Part shown: piece by piece, positions 37,968-47,389 of the stretch
Position numbering within the stretch: position 1 is the first letter of the stretch
Layout: the number at the start of each line of letters is the position of its first letter
Notes under the pieces: model-generated
Seen by the model: only the letters and a program-made list of their open reading frames with translations
What the model was told of the DNA's origin: nothing
The model's database searches: none
Program-made: the position numbers and the translations under genes
DNA from: Vibrio salilacus
GTDB lineage: Bacteria; Pseudomonadota; Gammaproteobacteria; Enterobacterales; Vibrionaceae
Assembly: GCF_002811245.1 (NCBI RefSeq)
Contig: NZ_NIVQ01000001.1
Span: 1-64,000 of the forward strand
Direction: 5' to 3'
DNA length: 64,000 bases

Positions 37968-40025
37968 GTGAAGAACATCTCGACTTATTCGCTAGCCCTG
38001 CTTGCAACAGCTTGTAGCGCCACAGCGTTGGCCAGCCCAAACTTGACCATTTCCACCACGACCACTAGCCGCGATTTTCCTCTTCAGAGCGGTAAACCTA
38101 TCGTTTTGCCACTGAGCAAAGCGACGTATCAAATAACGCTTTCAGGCATTGAGGGAAAATGTGACGATATCAACGAGCAAAAAGTCAAATTTCGTCGGCC
38201 TCTAGCACTGAATTGCGGTAAAGAGACACAATTTTCTGTCAACATTCGCTTTAAAGGTGATTACTCCTTCGCTTTTGATCAGCAAAGCAATACCCTAACT
38301 GTGGCTCGAGAAGCTAAAGAGAGTAAACAAACCTTTGTACGCCCGATCCCTAACGTACAATGTGAAACCTATTCGGGTGGTGAAGTGACCCTTCATTTAG
38401 GTGGCTCATTCAACGAAGGACAGCAGCTTAAAGATGCATTAAGCGGTCAGGTCGTCACTGTGCATAACGATCAAGTTGTGCTATTGCCTGCAAAAGAGAG
38501 TGGTGGTCTGGTGTTGTTAGAACCTGTCATTTCAGGTCAAAATAAACCCGAATTCACTTATCACAACGCCAATATTTACTTTGTCATGGTTGATCGTTTC
38601 AACAATGGCGATACCAGCAATGATTTAAGCTATGGCAGACAAAAAGATCACCAACAACAAGTGGGCACCTTTCATGGTGGCGATCTAAAAGGCGTGATCG
38701 CTAAACTCGATTACATCCAGAGCCTCGGCACTGATGCCATTTGGTTGTCACCGATCGTTGAACAGGTTCATGGCTTTGTTGGCGGAGGTGAAAGTGGCAG
38801 CTTCCCGTTTTATTCCTACCATGGTTATTGGACGCGCGACTTTACCAAAATTGACCAAAACTTTGGCGATGAACAAGACTTACGCACTTTAGTGACAGAG
38901 GCGCACAAGCGCGGGATAAAAATACTCCTAGATGCGGTGCTCAACCACGCTGGCTACGCGACACTTGCCGATCTTCAGATGGATAACCTGCAAGTGGTGA
39001 ATAGAAAAGAAATGCCGCAGCAATGGTCACAGTGGACACCAAAACCAGGCGAAAACTGGCACAGTTTTAACAAGGCCATTGACTATCAAAGCGAAACTTG
39101 GGTCAACTGGTGGGGACCTGATTGGGTTCGCGCCAGTTTACCTCACTACCCTCAACCAGGTAGCAGCGACACGACAATGAACCTAGCGGGTCTGCCGGAC
39201 TTTCAGACCGAGTCTGAGCAATATGTAACGCCACCTCAATGGTTACTCGACAATCCTGATACCCGAGTAAAAACGCGCAGTAACTATACCGTCGCAGACT
39301 ATCTGGTTGAATGGCAAGCAGACTGGGTAAAACGCTTTGGAATTGATGGTTTTCGAGTTGATACTGTCAAACACGTTGAGGGCGATGTATGGCTAAAGCT
39401 TAAGCAAGCGGCCAGTGATAACCTTGAACAGTGGCGCAGTAAAAATAGCTCACAAGGTCAACCATTCTGGATGATGGGAGAAGTATGGGGTCACTCGGCC
39501 TATCGCTCTCCGTATGCCGACCAAGGTTTTGACGCGTTAATCAACTTCGACATGCAAAAGAAACTCGACAAAGGTGCGGCCTGTTTTAGTTATATGCAGG
39601 ATATTTACCAAAACTATGCCGATTCAATTCAATCAACGCCCGATTATACGCCTGTGAGCTACATGTCTTCTCATGATACCGAGCTGTTCTTTAATCGTTT
39701 CAACTCTTTTGATATGCAGAGGAATGCCGCCAATGCCCTCCTACTTAGCCCAGGTGCAGTGCAGATTTACTACGGAGATGAAGTGGGACGTGAACTCGGC
39801 CCCTATGCGGACGACTTCCACCAAGGGACTCGCTCTGACATGATTTGGCAACTTGATGCGCAAAGACAACAACTGTTAGCGCATTGGCAAAAAGTAGCCC
39901 AGTTCAGGCAAGCTCACCCAGCGATTGGAGGAGGAGCGCACCAACAAATCAAGGGGCAAGACGCGTATGTATTTTCAAGACAACTAGGTGATGACAAAGT
40001 TATTATCGCCTATGTAGGACGTTAA
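37968..40025 (+). CDS. malS: Periplasmic alpha-amylase MalS
   Basis: This 685-aa enzyme (E. coli MalS is 676 aa) has a signal peptide ending near Ala-Leu-Ala-Ser, an N-terminal ~190-residue accessory domain and a GH13 barrel. Catalytic signatures are visible: 'DAVLNHAG', 'GIDGFRVDTVKH' with the nucleophile Asp, 'MMGEVWGH' with the acid/base Glu and 'YMSSHDTELFF' with the third Asp. It hydrolyses maltodextrins longer than maltohexaose in the periplasm, feeding the LamB-dependent uptake system. Cys residues in the N-terminal domain may form disulfides, as in MalS. It is monocistronic with its own terminator. Confidence 0.92.
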   Translation: MKNISTYSLALLATACSATALASPNLTISTTTTSRDFPLQSGKPIVLPLSKATYQITLSGIEGKCDDINEQKVKFRRPLALNCGKETQFSVNIRFKGDYSFAFDQQSNTLTVAREAKESKQTFVRPIPNVQCETYSGGEVTLHLGGSFNEGQQLKDALSGQVVTVHNDQVVLLPAKESGGLVLLEPVISGQNKPEFTYHNANIYFVMVDRFNNGDTSNDLSYGRQKDHQQQVGTFHGGDLKGVIAKLDYIQSLGTDAIWLSPIVEQVHGFVGGGESGSFPFYSYHGYWTRDFTKIDQNFGDEQDLRTLVTEAHKRGIKILLDAVLNHAGYATLADLQMDNLQVVNRKEMPQQWSQWTPKPGENWHSFNKAIDYQSETWVNWWGPDWVRASLPHYPQPGSSDTTMNLAGLPDFQTESEQYVTPPQWLLDNPDTRVKTRSNYTVADYLVEWQADWVKRFGIDGFRVDTVKHVEGDVWLKLKQAASDNLEQWRSKNSSQGQPFWMMGEVWGHSAYRSPYADQGFDALINFDMQKKLDKGAACFSYMQDIYQNYADSIQSTPDYTPVSYMSSHDTELFFNRFNSFDMQRNAANALLLSPGAVQIYYGDEVGRELGPYADDFHQGTRSDMIWQLDAQRQQLLAHWQKVAQFRQAHPAIGGGAHQQIKGQDAYVFSRQLGDDKVIIAYVGR

Positions 40026-40029
40026 TGAC

Positions 40030-40069
40030 ATAGGGGCTGTTATTGGTTTCTCTATATTGCAGCCCCTAT
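40030..40069 (+). terminator. Terminator after malS
   Basis: A 10-bp stem (ATAGGGGCTG / CAGCCCCTAT) with a 20-nt loop starts 5 bp after the malS stop. The T tract downstream is weak. Confidence 0.6.
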
Positions 40070-40145
40070 CTTAAGGTTCGTAATTAAGGTTGATTAAGCG
40101 GTTTCGATACTCTTGGTCCGCTTTCGACTCGGCAAGCATATGCTG

Positions 40146-40168
40146 GAAAAAGCTCCCGCAGGAGCTCT
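40146..40168 (-). terminator. Terminator after aroG
   Basis: On the minus strand GAGCTCCTGCGGGAGCTTTTTCC forms a 6-bp GC-rich stem followed by T5, ~30 bp beyond the aroG stop. Confidence 0.8.
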
Positions 40169-40196
40169 TCGATGTAAAAAATAGGCGAGCTGACCG

Positions 40197-41252
40197 TTAT
40201 TTGTTTTTGCGGCGCGCTTCAACAGCGTCTGCCAATTGGCGTAAAACTTTCTCAGTATCGTCCCAACCAATACAAGCATCGGTAATAGACTGGCCGTAAG
40301 TTGGCGCCTTACCATCCACAAGATCCTGACGACCTTCGACAAGATGAGATTCAATCATCACCCCGAAAATAGCGGCTTCACCGCCCGAGATTTGGTTTGC
40401 GACATCTTCTGCAACCACCATCTGACGTTGATACTGTTTCGAACTGTTAGCGTGGCTAAAATCAATCATTACTTTCTGTGGTAGACCAGACGATTCAAGC
40501 TGCTGCTTAATCGCACCAACATGATCAGCACTGTAGTTTGGTTCTTTACCACCACGCAAAATAAGGTGACAATCAGGATTACCTGCCGTTTCTATGATGG
40601 CGGAATGACCAAATTTCGTCACCGACAAGAAATGGTGCGATGCACTCGCTGAACGAATGGCATCAGACGCTATCTTGATATTGCCATCAGTACCATTTTT
40701 AAAACCAACCGGACAAGAGATACCAGAAGCCAGTTCACGGTGAACTTGAGACTCAGTAGTACGAGCACCGATAGCGCCCCAACTGATCAAATCAGCCACA
40801 TACTGCGGCGTGATCATATCAAGGAATTCACTCGCCGTCGGCATCCCCATATCGGTCAGATCAAGCAGTAACTTTCGCCCTGTACGCAAACCATCATTAA
40901 TTTTAAATGTGTCATTCAAGTAAGGGTCGTTAATCAGGCCTTTCCAACCCACAGTGGTACGTGGCTTCTCGAAGTACACACGCATAACCACTTCAAGACG
41001 ATCACCCAGTTCTTCACGCAAGACTTTAAGACGCTTACCATACTCAAGCGCCGCTTCAGTGTCATGAATCGAACATGGGCCGATAATCACAAGAAGGCGG
41101 TCGTCTTTATCTTTGAGGATATTTGCAATCGCTTCACGTGAGCGAAACGTAGTAGAAGCAGCTGATTCTGTTGCCGGAAACTTCTCTAAAACCGCAACTG
41201 GTGGTAATAATTCTTTTACTTTATTAATTCGTACATCATCGGTCTGGAACAT
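40197..41252 (-). CDS. aroG: 3-deoxy-7-phosphoheptulonate (DAHP) synthase, AroG type
   Basis: The 351-aa enzyme condenses phosphoenolpyruvate and erythrose 4-phosphate in the first step of aromatic amino acid synthesis. It matches E. coli AroG (350 aa) throughout: N-terminal 'DDVRINKVKELLPPVAVLEKFPA', the PEP/metal region 'VIGPCSIHD' with the metal-binding Cys, 'YFEKPRTTVGWKGLINDP', and 'MIDFSHANSSK' with the metal His. The N-terminal extension is that of a feedback-sensitive isozyme; phenylalanine sensitivity is inferred from AroG resemblance. A TyrR-like box lies ~170 bp upstream. Confidence 0.95.
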   Translation of the reverse strand: MFQTDDVRINKVKELLPPVAVLEKFPATESAASTTFRSREAIANILKDKDDRLLVIIGPCSIHDTEAALEYGKRLKVLREELGDRLEVVMRVYFEKPRTTVGWKGLINDPYLNDTFKINDGLRTGRKLLLDLTDMGMPTASEFLDMITPQYVADLISWGAIGARTTESQVHRELASGISCPVGFKNGTDGNIKIASDAIRSASASHHFLSVTKFGHSAIIETAGNPDCHLILRGGKEPNYSADHVGAIKQQLESSGLPQKVMIDFSHANSSKQYQRQMVVAEDVANQISGGEAAIFGVMIESHLVEGRQDLVDGKAPTYGQSITDACIGWDDTEKVLRQLADAVEARRKNK

Positions 41253-41424
41253 TGCTTACTTCTTCCTATTTCTCTTTGCTGAGCGCTTCGCCTAAATAAA
41301 TTGGTGAAAAAATGCTCACACTTTCTTGGCCTTGTCTCTGTAACTTATCTATCAAAAACCAAGCTTGCAACCACTATTTGCAATAAAAGACAATATTTTT
41401 GCCATTTTTACATTTTACATGAGG

Positions 41425-41442
41425 TGTAACTTTATATTTACA
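41425..41442. promoter_or_regulatory. TyrR-like box in the aroG / ABC-transporter intergenic region
   Basis: TGTAACTTTATATTTACA matches the TyrR palindrome TGTAAA-N6-TTTACA with a single change (C for A). It lies between divergent aroG (170 bp away) and the amino-acid ABC ATPase gene (112 bp away), so it may regulate either. A weaker half-like match (TTTTACATTTTACAT) lies just upstream. The remaining 300 bp of the intergenic region show no other element. Confidence 0.75.
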
Positions 41443-41554
41443 CCCAATAAGATCTACCCAATAGATTTTTCACTCAGTTTCACCATTCTCAAGATGCAAT
41501 ATGCAACTGATATTGTTAAGGTATTAACAATCTAAAAATAACACTGGCCATTAG

Positions 41555-42271
41555 ATGAATGCCATCGACTTTACCAATGTCAGCAAGTGGTTTGGATCAT
41601 TCCAAGCTTTGAAAGCCATTAACCTCCGTGTACGCAAAGGAGAGATATTGGTCATTTGTGGCCCATCAGGCTCGGGAAAATCAACACTAATTCGAACGGT
41701 TAATGGCCTAGAGTCCATCAACCAAGGTAAAATTACGGTACTCGGTGATACCGATCTCGACTCGCAACCGGGAAAAGTAGGCATGGTCTTTCAACATTTT
41801 AATCTGTTCCCTCATTTAACGGTGCTCGACAATCTGACTCTCGCCCCAATACGTACTCTCGGGTTAACAAAACACCAAGCAACACAGCGCGCTGAACACT
41901 TTTTACAACGCGTCAACATTGCTGAGCAAGCCAACAAGTACCCAATTCAACTCTCGGGTGGGCAACAGCAACGTGTAGCCATTGCCCGCTCGCTATGTAT
42001 GCAACCAGAGATACTTCTGTTTGACGAACCCACCTCGGCACTCGATCCAGAAACCATTCAAGAAGTACTGGACGTCATGGTCGACTTGGCTCGTGATGGT
42101 ATTACCATGATGTGTGTTACTCACGAGATGGGCTTCGCACGAAAAGTAGCGCATCGAGTGATTTTTATGGATCAGGGAGAAATTTTAGAAATGAGTACGC
42201 CCGAGCAGTTATTTTCGGCGCCAACTCATCCTCGGACACAACACTTTCTTCAACAAATACTCAATCACTGA
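41555..42271 (+). CDS. Polar amino acid ABC transporter ATP-binding protein
   Basis: This 238-aa ATPase has Walker A 'GPSGSGKST', the ABC signature '[15 protein letters not shown]', Walker B '[13 protein letters not shown]' and the switch His in 'VTHEMG', all typical of the GlnQ/HisP family. It energises the two permeases encoded with it. It is the first gene of a four-gene operon (ATPase, permease, binding protein, permease). The specific amino acid cannot be read from the sequence; a TyrR-like box upstream makes an aromatic or other amino acid under TyrR control possible. Confidence 0.93.
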   Translation: MNAIDFTNVSKWFGSFQALKAINLRVRKGEILVICGPSGSGKSTLIRTVNGLESINQGKITVLGDTDLDSQPGKVGMVFQHFNLFPHLTVLDNLTLAPIRTLGLTKHQATQRAEHFLQRVNIAEQANKYPIQLSGGQQQRVAIARSLCMQPEILLFDEPTSALDPETIQEVLDVMVDLARDGITMMCVTHEMGFARKVAHRVIFMDQGEILEMSTPEQLFSAPTHPRTQHFLQQILNH

Positions 42272-42272
42272 T

Positions 42273-43067
42273 ATGCACAAAATTATCAAACCCGCCTTAT
42301 CCGCTATAGGGCAGATTCTATTGCTGTTAATTGGCGTCTTTTTCTTACTCGATCTCGGAGCAAAAGGTATTGATTATCAATGGCAGTGGCATCGCGTTGC
42401 TAATTACATCGCGTTTTATGAAGAGGGACAATGGTGGCCTGCCGAGCTCATTGACGGATTATTTATTACCCTTAAGATATCAGCGCTCAGCATGGGCTTT
42501 ACTCTGTTAATAGGACTAATGACAGCACTCCTTCGCCTCTCAGATTCATGGGTAGGTCGCGCAATAGCTACCGGCTATATCGAATTGATTCGCAATACAC
42601 CTTTGTTGGTGCAAATTTATCTATTGTACTTCGTTTTCGGCCCAATCATCGGTTTAGATAGGTTTGCTACTGCGGTATTAGCGCTGTCGTTATTTCAAGG
42701 TGCATATACAGCAGAAATTTTCCGTGGCGGCTTGAACAATATTCCCAAAGGGCAATTTGAAGCAGCGAAATCGCTAGGATTAAGTTCGTTTTATACCTAT
42801 TACGATGTGATCCTACCGCAACTACTTCAACGTACATTACCTCCTCTAACCAATGAGGTGGTGTCATTAATCAAAAATTCATCGATTGTCAGTGTGATGG
42901 CAATTTTTGATCTCACCACTCAAGGACGCAATATCGTCTCAGAAACCGCCATGCCGTTTGAAATATGGTTTAGCGTTGCTGGCATCTATCTGCTACTCAC
43001 GCTTTCTCTTTCAGCACTCTCCGCATGGATGGAGAAGCGACTTGGCGCTAGCTGGCGAAAACAATAA
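42273..43067 (+). CDS. Amino acid ABC transporter permease 1
   Basis: The 264-aa protein has an N-terminal helix followed by a HisMQ-type permease core: 'IELIRNTPLLVQIYLLYF' and the EAA loop 'KGQFEAAKSLGLSSFYTYYDVILPQLLQ'. It begins 1 bp after the ATPase stop, so translation is coupled. It forms a heterodimeric channel with the second permease downstream. Confidence 0.92.
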   Translation: MHKIIKPALSAIGQILLLLIGVFFLLDLGAKGIDYQWQWHRVANYIAFYEEGQWWPAELIDGLFITLKISALSMGFTLLIGLMTALLRLSDSWVGRAIATGYIELIRNTPLLVQIYLLYFVFGPIIGLDRFATAVLALSLFQGAYTAEIFRGGLNNIPKGQFEAAKSLGLSSFYTYYDVILPQLLQRTLPPLTNEVVSLIKNSSIVSVMAIFDLTTQGRNIVSETAMPFEIWFSVAGIYLLLTLSLSALSAWMEKRLGASWRKQ

Positions 43068-43077
43068 AGGAAATACA

Positions 43078-43920
43078 ATGATACGATGTCTCATCACTGC
43101 AATACGCACCAAAACTCGTTTTAGAACTACGAGTGTCGCATTACTTAGCTTAGCCATAAGTTTACCTAGCTTAGCGTCAGAAACGCCAAACCTTGATAAA
43201 ATTAATGAGCGCGGCACTCTACGTGTAGGCATGTCTACATTTGTTCCATGGGCGATGCGGGATAAGCAAGGCGAATTAATTGGCTTTGAAATCGATGTAG
43301 CAAAACGCCTAGCGAAAGATTCAGGTTGGCAAGTCGAGTTTGTTCCTACCGCTTGGGATGGTATTATTCCAGCACTATTAGCGCAAAAGTTTGATGTCAT
43401 CATTGGTGGTATGAGTGTAACCGAAGAACGTGCTCGAAGTGTTCTATTTACACAGCCTTACTCGCACTCTGGTGTTCAAGTTGCCGCCAACAAAAAGCTT
43501 GCTGAAGGTTTTTCTGAGTTTAGCGACTTTGATTCTCGCCGTGTAAAAATTGCTGCACGTCGTGGCGCTTTCACGGTACAGGTAGCACGAGAAACATTCC
43601 CTAAAGCCAAAATCCTTCAATTTGATGATGATTCACAAGCATTTCAAGAAGTCATCAACGGTAATGCCCATGCGGTCATCGCTTCTAGCCCAAAACCAGA
43701 ACACGAAACCGTCAAACACAGCGATAAACTATTTATTCCTTTTAATAAGCGTTTATCACAAGGAAATGAAGCCTTCGCTGTGCGCTTGGGCGAGGCTGAT
43801 AAAGAAGCTTTCTTTAATCAGTGGATTGAAGCCCGCACTCGAGATGGCTGGTTAATTCAACGCTATGAGTACTGGTTTTCGACCTTAGACTGGCAGGAAA
43901 AAACCGCCTCCGGACAATAA
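43078..43920 (+). CDS. Amino acid ABC transporter periplasmic binding protein
   Basis: This 280-aa SBP (PBPb family) has a long n-region signal peptide cleaved near Leu-Ala-Ser and the family pattern 'INERGTLRVGMSTFVPWAMRDKQGELIGFEIDVAKRLAKD' with later 'DVIIGGMSVTEERARSVLFTQPY'. The Arg in 'EERAR' and the 'GFEID' Asp normally hold the ligand amino and carboxylate groups. The ATG at 43078 follows AAAGGA; the reading frame extends upstream into the permease gene but without a start that fits. It sits inside the operon rather than first. Confidence 0.9.
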   Translation: MIRCLITAIRTKTRFRTTSVALLSLAISLPSLASETPNLDKINERGTLRVGMSTFVPWAMRDKQGELIGFEIDVAKRLAKDSGWQVEFVPTAWDGIIPALLAQKFDVIIGGMSVTEERARSVLFTQPYSHSGVQVAANKKLAEGFSEFSDFDSRRVKIAARRGAFTVQVARETFPKAKILQFDDDSQAFQEVINGNAHAVIASSPKPEHETVKHSDKLFIPFNKRLSQGNEAFAVRLGEADKEAFFNQWIEARTRDGWLIQRYEYWFSTLDWQEKTASGQ

Positions 43921-43929
43921 CCCTGTGAT

Positions 43930-43959
43930 GCCCTATTTCGTCAGAGTAGGGCTCTTTTT
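43930..43959 (+). terminator. Attenuator between the binding protein and second permease
   Basis: GCCCTA / TAGGGC (6 bp, 11-nt loop) followed by TCTTTTTA lies right after the SBP stop and ends 14 bp before the next start codon. It likely stops part of the transcripts and gives SBP excess. Confidence 0.6.
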
Positions 43960-43973
43960 ACTTAGGATCTGTT

Positions 43974-44885
43974 GTGGCCAACGAGAATATGCTCAAATTA
44001 GTAACCAACAAAAAAACAAAACCACGAGTGAATCGTCTCGATATTCTGTTACTAACCATCTTGATTTTTTTTGTAGGTTGGCTCTACTATCGCTCCGCTG
44101 TCGGAGTGCACTACAAATGGCAATGGAGTGAAGCGTGGACGCTGATCTTTACCCAACGCGCAGATGGCTCACTACCTTATTTCTTTCAAGGGTTAATCTC
44201 CACAATCAGACTCAGTCTTTGGGGAATGTTACTGGCGTTGAGTTTAGGTACCTTACTCGGTGTTGCACGGCACTCTTCTATCGCAATATTTCGCGCCCCT
44301 GCCAACGCTTTTGTCCAAATAATGCGTAACATTCCTCCATTGGTGTTTGTGTTTATTTTTTATTTTTTCATCGCCAACCAATTAATTCCACTACTCGGGC
44401 TTGGTACCCTGCTACGCGAACACAGTGGCGAGATTAACTCGCTTCAAGCGGTACTCTTTGGCCCAGCGAATTTATGGGAAAACCTGCTATCGGGTATTGT
44501 CTGTGTCGGGCTATTATCGTCAGCTTATGTCGCCGAAGTAGTTCGCTCTGGGTTAAGCAATATCCCTAAAGGACAATGGGAAGCGGCAGACTCACTCGGC
44601 CTATCGGTATGGATAAAATACCGCTACGTGATTGCCCCCCAAGTTCTTGCGGCTATAACACCAGCATTAGCAGGCCAAGCGATTTCATTAGTAAAGGACA
44701 CCTCGATAGTGTCACTGATCTCTATTCAAGAGATGACATTTGTCGGCACTGAAATCGCCAACTCTTCTGGTCTTATCTTTGAAATTTGGTTGATTGTTGG
44801 GCTTTGTTATCTGGCACTTTGTCTCTCACTCTCACTGTTTTTTAAAAAACTTGAGAAACGCACTATGTGTCACCTTCGACGCTAA
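43974..44885 (+). CDS. Amino acid ABC transporter permease 2
   Basis: The 303-aa HisMQ-type permease starts with a GTG (43974) with an AGGAT site upstream. It has an extended N-terminus with one extra helix and the conserved 'FVQIMRNIPPLVFVFIFYFF' and EAA loop 'KGQWEAADSLGLSVWIKYRYVIAPQVL'. The larger N-terminal part distinguishes it from permease 1. Its end leaves a 17-bp gap to the convergent ctaB gene. Confidence 0.9.
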   Translation: MANENMLKLVTNKKTKPRVNRLDILLLTILIFFVGWLYYRSAVGVHYKWQWSEAWTLIFTQRADGSLPYFFQGLISTIRLSLWGMLLALSLGTLLGVARHSSIAIFRAPANAFVQIMRNIPPLVFVFIFYFFIANQLIPLLGLGTLLREHSGEINSLQAVLFGPANLWENLLSGIVCVGLLSSAYVAEVVRSGLSNIPKGQWEAADSLGLSVWIKYRYVIAPQVLAAITPALAGQAISLVKDTSIVSLISIQEMTFVGTEIANSSGLIFEIWLIVGLCYLALCLSLSLFFKKLEKRTMCHLRR

Positions 44886-44902
44886 TCATTCCAGCTTTGC
44901 TA

Positions 44903-45796
44903 TTACCAATAATGATCGACAAGTAACAGTAGAAACAGCAACATCAAGTGGTATATAGAGAACTTAAAGGTCTCTATTGCCGACTTGGGATGTGGATTAA
45001 ATTTCAGTTTCCAAGCATGGGCAATAAACCCGAGACTAAGCACTATCGACCCGACCCAATACAGCGTACCTGCCATTCCAACCAACGCAGGTAATAAGCA
45101 AACTAAAGAGAGTAAAACGGTATAGAGTAATATTGAAGTTTTAGTGTAGTCAACGCCATGGGTAACTGGCAGCATCGGAATATCGGCTTTGGCATAGTCA
45201 TCTTTACGATGGATTGCCAACGCCCAAAAGTGAGGCGGTGTCCAAATAAAGATAATCATCACCAGTAGCCATGCATTGGCATGCAGCTCTCCACTGACCG
45301 CTGTCCAGCCCAAAAGAGGCGGCATTGCGCCCGCGATGCCAGCAATAACAATATTTTGCGGGGTTGCACGTTTCAAGTACATGGTGTAGACCACTGCATA
45401 GCCAAGCAAGCTAGCCAACGTCAGCCACGCAGTCAAGCTATTGACGCCAAAGTAGAGAATGACAAAACCCACGACACCAATGGCACTTGCAAAAGCAAAC
45501 ACATGGTTAGAGCACAGCTTGCCCTGAGGCAGAGGACGTTGATAGGTTCGCGCCATGATGGCATCGATCCTTTGATCAATAAGATGATTAAACGCTGCCG
45601 CCGATCCAGCCATCAGGCCAATACCAATCAAACCTAATATCGTCTGCTGGACAGGTAATGTCCCCGGAACGGCCAAACACATGCCAACCAAGGCGGTGAG
45701 TAACATCAATGCCACCACCTTAGGCTTCATCAATGTTAGATAGCTTCTCCATAGGGGATTGTCACTGGCAGAGCTAATCGAGATAGTCTTACTCAT
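44903..45796 (-). CDS. ctaB: Heme O synthase (protoheme IX farnesyltransferase)
   Basis: The 297-aa multi-helix membrane enzyme (CyoE/CtaB) carries the UbiA-type motif '[23 protein letters not shown]' with the Asp-x-x-x-Asp pair. It adds a farnesyl group to heme B for heme O/A synthesis. The start at 45796 overlaps the ctaA stop by 8 bp and has GAGGAG upstream; a longer start with six extra residues is unlikely. It is the last gene of the oxidase operon and supplies heme O to CtaA. Confidence 0.94.
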   Translation of the reverse strand: MSKTISISSASDNPLWRSYLTLMKPKVVALMLLTALVGMCLAVPGTLPVQQTILGLIGIGLMAGSAAAFNHLIDQRIDAIMARTYQRPLPQGKLCSNHVFAFASAIGVVGFVILYFGVNSLTAWLTLASLLGYAVVYTMYLKRATPQNIVIAGIAGAMPPLLGWTAVSGELHANAWLLVMIIFIWTPPHFWALAIHRKDDYAKADIPMLPVTHGVDYTKTSILLYTVLLSLVCLLPALVGMAGTLYWVGSIVLSLGFIAHAWKLKFNPHPKSAIETFKFSIYHLMLLFLLLLVDHYW

Positions 45797-46823
45797 GAGC
45801 GTTCTCCTCGGCAATTAAAGATGATTGGGGTTGCGTTTCTTCTTCCAATGACCACACAAGCTGATTAGCCTTGAGCACTGTCAGTAAAAGCATGGCGGCG
45901 CCGAGATTGTGTGCGACGGCGATAATCAGAGGTAAGCTGAGCAAAACATTGCCGATTCCTAAATTTATCTGTATCACTAACATGGCTAACATGCTTAAGG
46001 CAACAGAGCGTAAACTTGCTTGCTGAGTCACCCACAACCGATAACTGAGCAGTAACACCATCAACGTCACCACCAGCGCGCCTATTCTATGCGTAACATG
46101 GATGGTCATCCGAGCTGCATAATCCAATGTGCCGAATTCATAGCTGTCTCGCGGAGGCTGAATCAAATCAAACGCAGTAGCAAAATCAAGATAAGCAGTC
46201 CAGTCACCTTCACAAATAGGTAAACGGGTACACATTAAGGCGGCATAATTAGAGGACGTCCACCCTCCTAGTGCTATCTGAGCAATAACTACAACTAGCG
46301 TGATAGTGGCAACCATTCGCAAATGCAACACCATTTTAACAGGCTGTTTAGGCGCATTTTTTTGTCGTAGCTGCCAGTGACAAAAAGCCAGCAAACTAAA
46401 CAGAGTAAAGCCTCCCAACAAATGTCCCATGACCACTATCGGCATCAGTTTCATCGTTACGGTCCACATACCAAGTAGCGCTTGGAAAACCACCACCACA
46501 CTGATAGCGCCTGCAAGTAATAACGGCAACTGGCGGGTTTTGATGGCGATAACGCTAATGGCAAACACGACTAAACCTAAACTTCCAGCAAAATAACGAT
46601 GAATCATTTCAAGCCAAGCTTTATCCTCTTCTACCGTTAACGACGGAAACAGCGACTGCGCCAAGGCGATTTCATGGGGCTCGCTGGGCACAGTCAGATG
46701 ACCATAACACCCCGGCCAATCCGGACATCCTAAACCAGCGTCAGCAAGACGCGTATAAGCCCCTAACATCACCACGATAAAAGTGAGTATCAAACTAAAC
46801 CTGACTAGGGTTATCAATTTCAT
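45789..46823 (-). CDS. ctaA: Heme A synthase (CtaA/COX15)
   Basis: The 344-aa protein has eight membrane helices and the COX15 hallmarks '[15 protein letters not shown]', 'EMIHRYFAG' with a heme His, '[24 protein letters not shown]' and a second Cys pair 'CTRLPICEG'. It oxidises heme O to heme A for the aa3 oxidase. It lies between the SCO-like gene and ctaB. Confidence 0.94.
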   Translation of the reverse strand: MKLITLVRFSLILTFIVVMLGAYTRLADAGLGCPDWPGCYGHLTVPSEPHEIALAQSLFPSLTVEEDKAWLEMIHRYFAGSLGLVVFAISVIAIKTRQLPLLLAGAISVVVVFQALLGMWTVTMKLMPIVVMGHLLGGFTLFSLLAFCHWQLRQKNAPKQPVKMVLHLRMVATITLVVVIAQIALGGWTSSNYAALMCTRLPICEGDWTAYLDFATAFDLIQPPRDSYEFGTLDYAARMTIHVTHRIGALVVTLMVLLLSYRLWVTQQASLRSVALSMLAMLVIQINLGIGNVLLSLPLIIAVAHNLGAAMLLLTVLKANQLVWSLEEETQPQSSLIAEENAHE

Positions 46824-46840
46824 CTCAGCACTCCTTGCTG

Positions 46841-47389
46841 TTAACCGACGCGCGATAGCTTGAGCAGTTTGCGTAAATCTGCCAACAACCCTTTGCTTTG
46901 TGACACCAACTCTGATGACGAATCAACCTTAGGATAACGCATGACCAACTGACCTAACGGGTCAACAATGACATACTCAAATTGACCGACAAGCTGGGTA
47001 AAGCCGTCATCAATCTCGACCACTGGATAATCACCTAGCTCGATATTAGGTGCCGCACTGTGTGATGACTTCAATAATACGGGTTGAACCCGTTGCTGAT
47101 ATTTGCCAAGCGCGATATGACTTTGACCGAGTAGGAAAATCTGTTGTTGGCAAAATTCATCACATTGGTTTGGTATCACATAACCCAATTGCCACTGTTT
47201 GTGTTGATAAGGATTGTTTAACGCTAAGGAACTAAACGATGCAGTAGGCTCAATAAGCACACCTTTGTTGGTCACGCCCGATTGATACCAATGTTGACTA
47301 AGAATCGTTTTCGCAATCACCGCAGGTAACGCAAATAGCAGCACAAGAGCCAAAAAAATTACTCGTCCGCGATATACTGGATTAATCAT
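46841..47389 (-). CDS. Membrane-anchored SCO-like / thioredoxin-like oxidase assembly protein
   Basis: The 182-aa protein has one N-terminal membrane helix and a periplasmic domain with Cys-Asp-Glu-Phe-Cys, a CxxxC pair as used by SCO copper chaperones, followed by 'LLGQSHIALGKYQQRVQPVLL', which matches the thioredoxin-like helix. It is encoded in the same position as the uncharacterised gene between SURF1 and ctaA in Pseudomonas oxidase clusters. A role in copper insertion into CoxA/CoxB is inferred. I do not see the later His usual in SCO1, so it may be only a thiol oxidoreductase. Confidence 0.65.
   Translation of the reverse strand: MINPVYRGRVIFLALVLLFALPAVIAKTILSQHWYQSGVTNKGVLIEPTASFSSLALNNPYQHKQWQLGYVIPNQCDEFCQQQIFLLGQSHIALGKYQQRVQPVLLKSSHSAAPNIELGDYPVVEIDDGFTQLVGQFEYVIVDPLGQLVMRYPKVDSSSELVSQSKGLLADLRKLLKLSRVG

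Noticed and set aside
45281..45637. 118-aa plus-strand ORF inside ctaB
   Set aside because: Antisense to the well supported ctaB gene, with no start signals.
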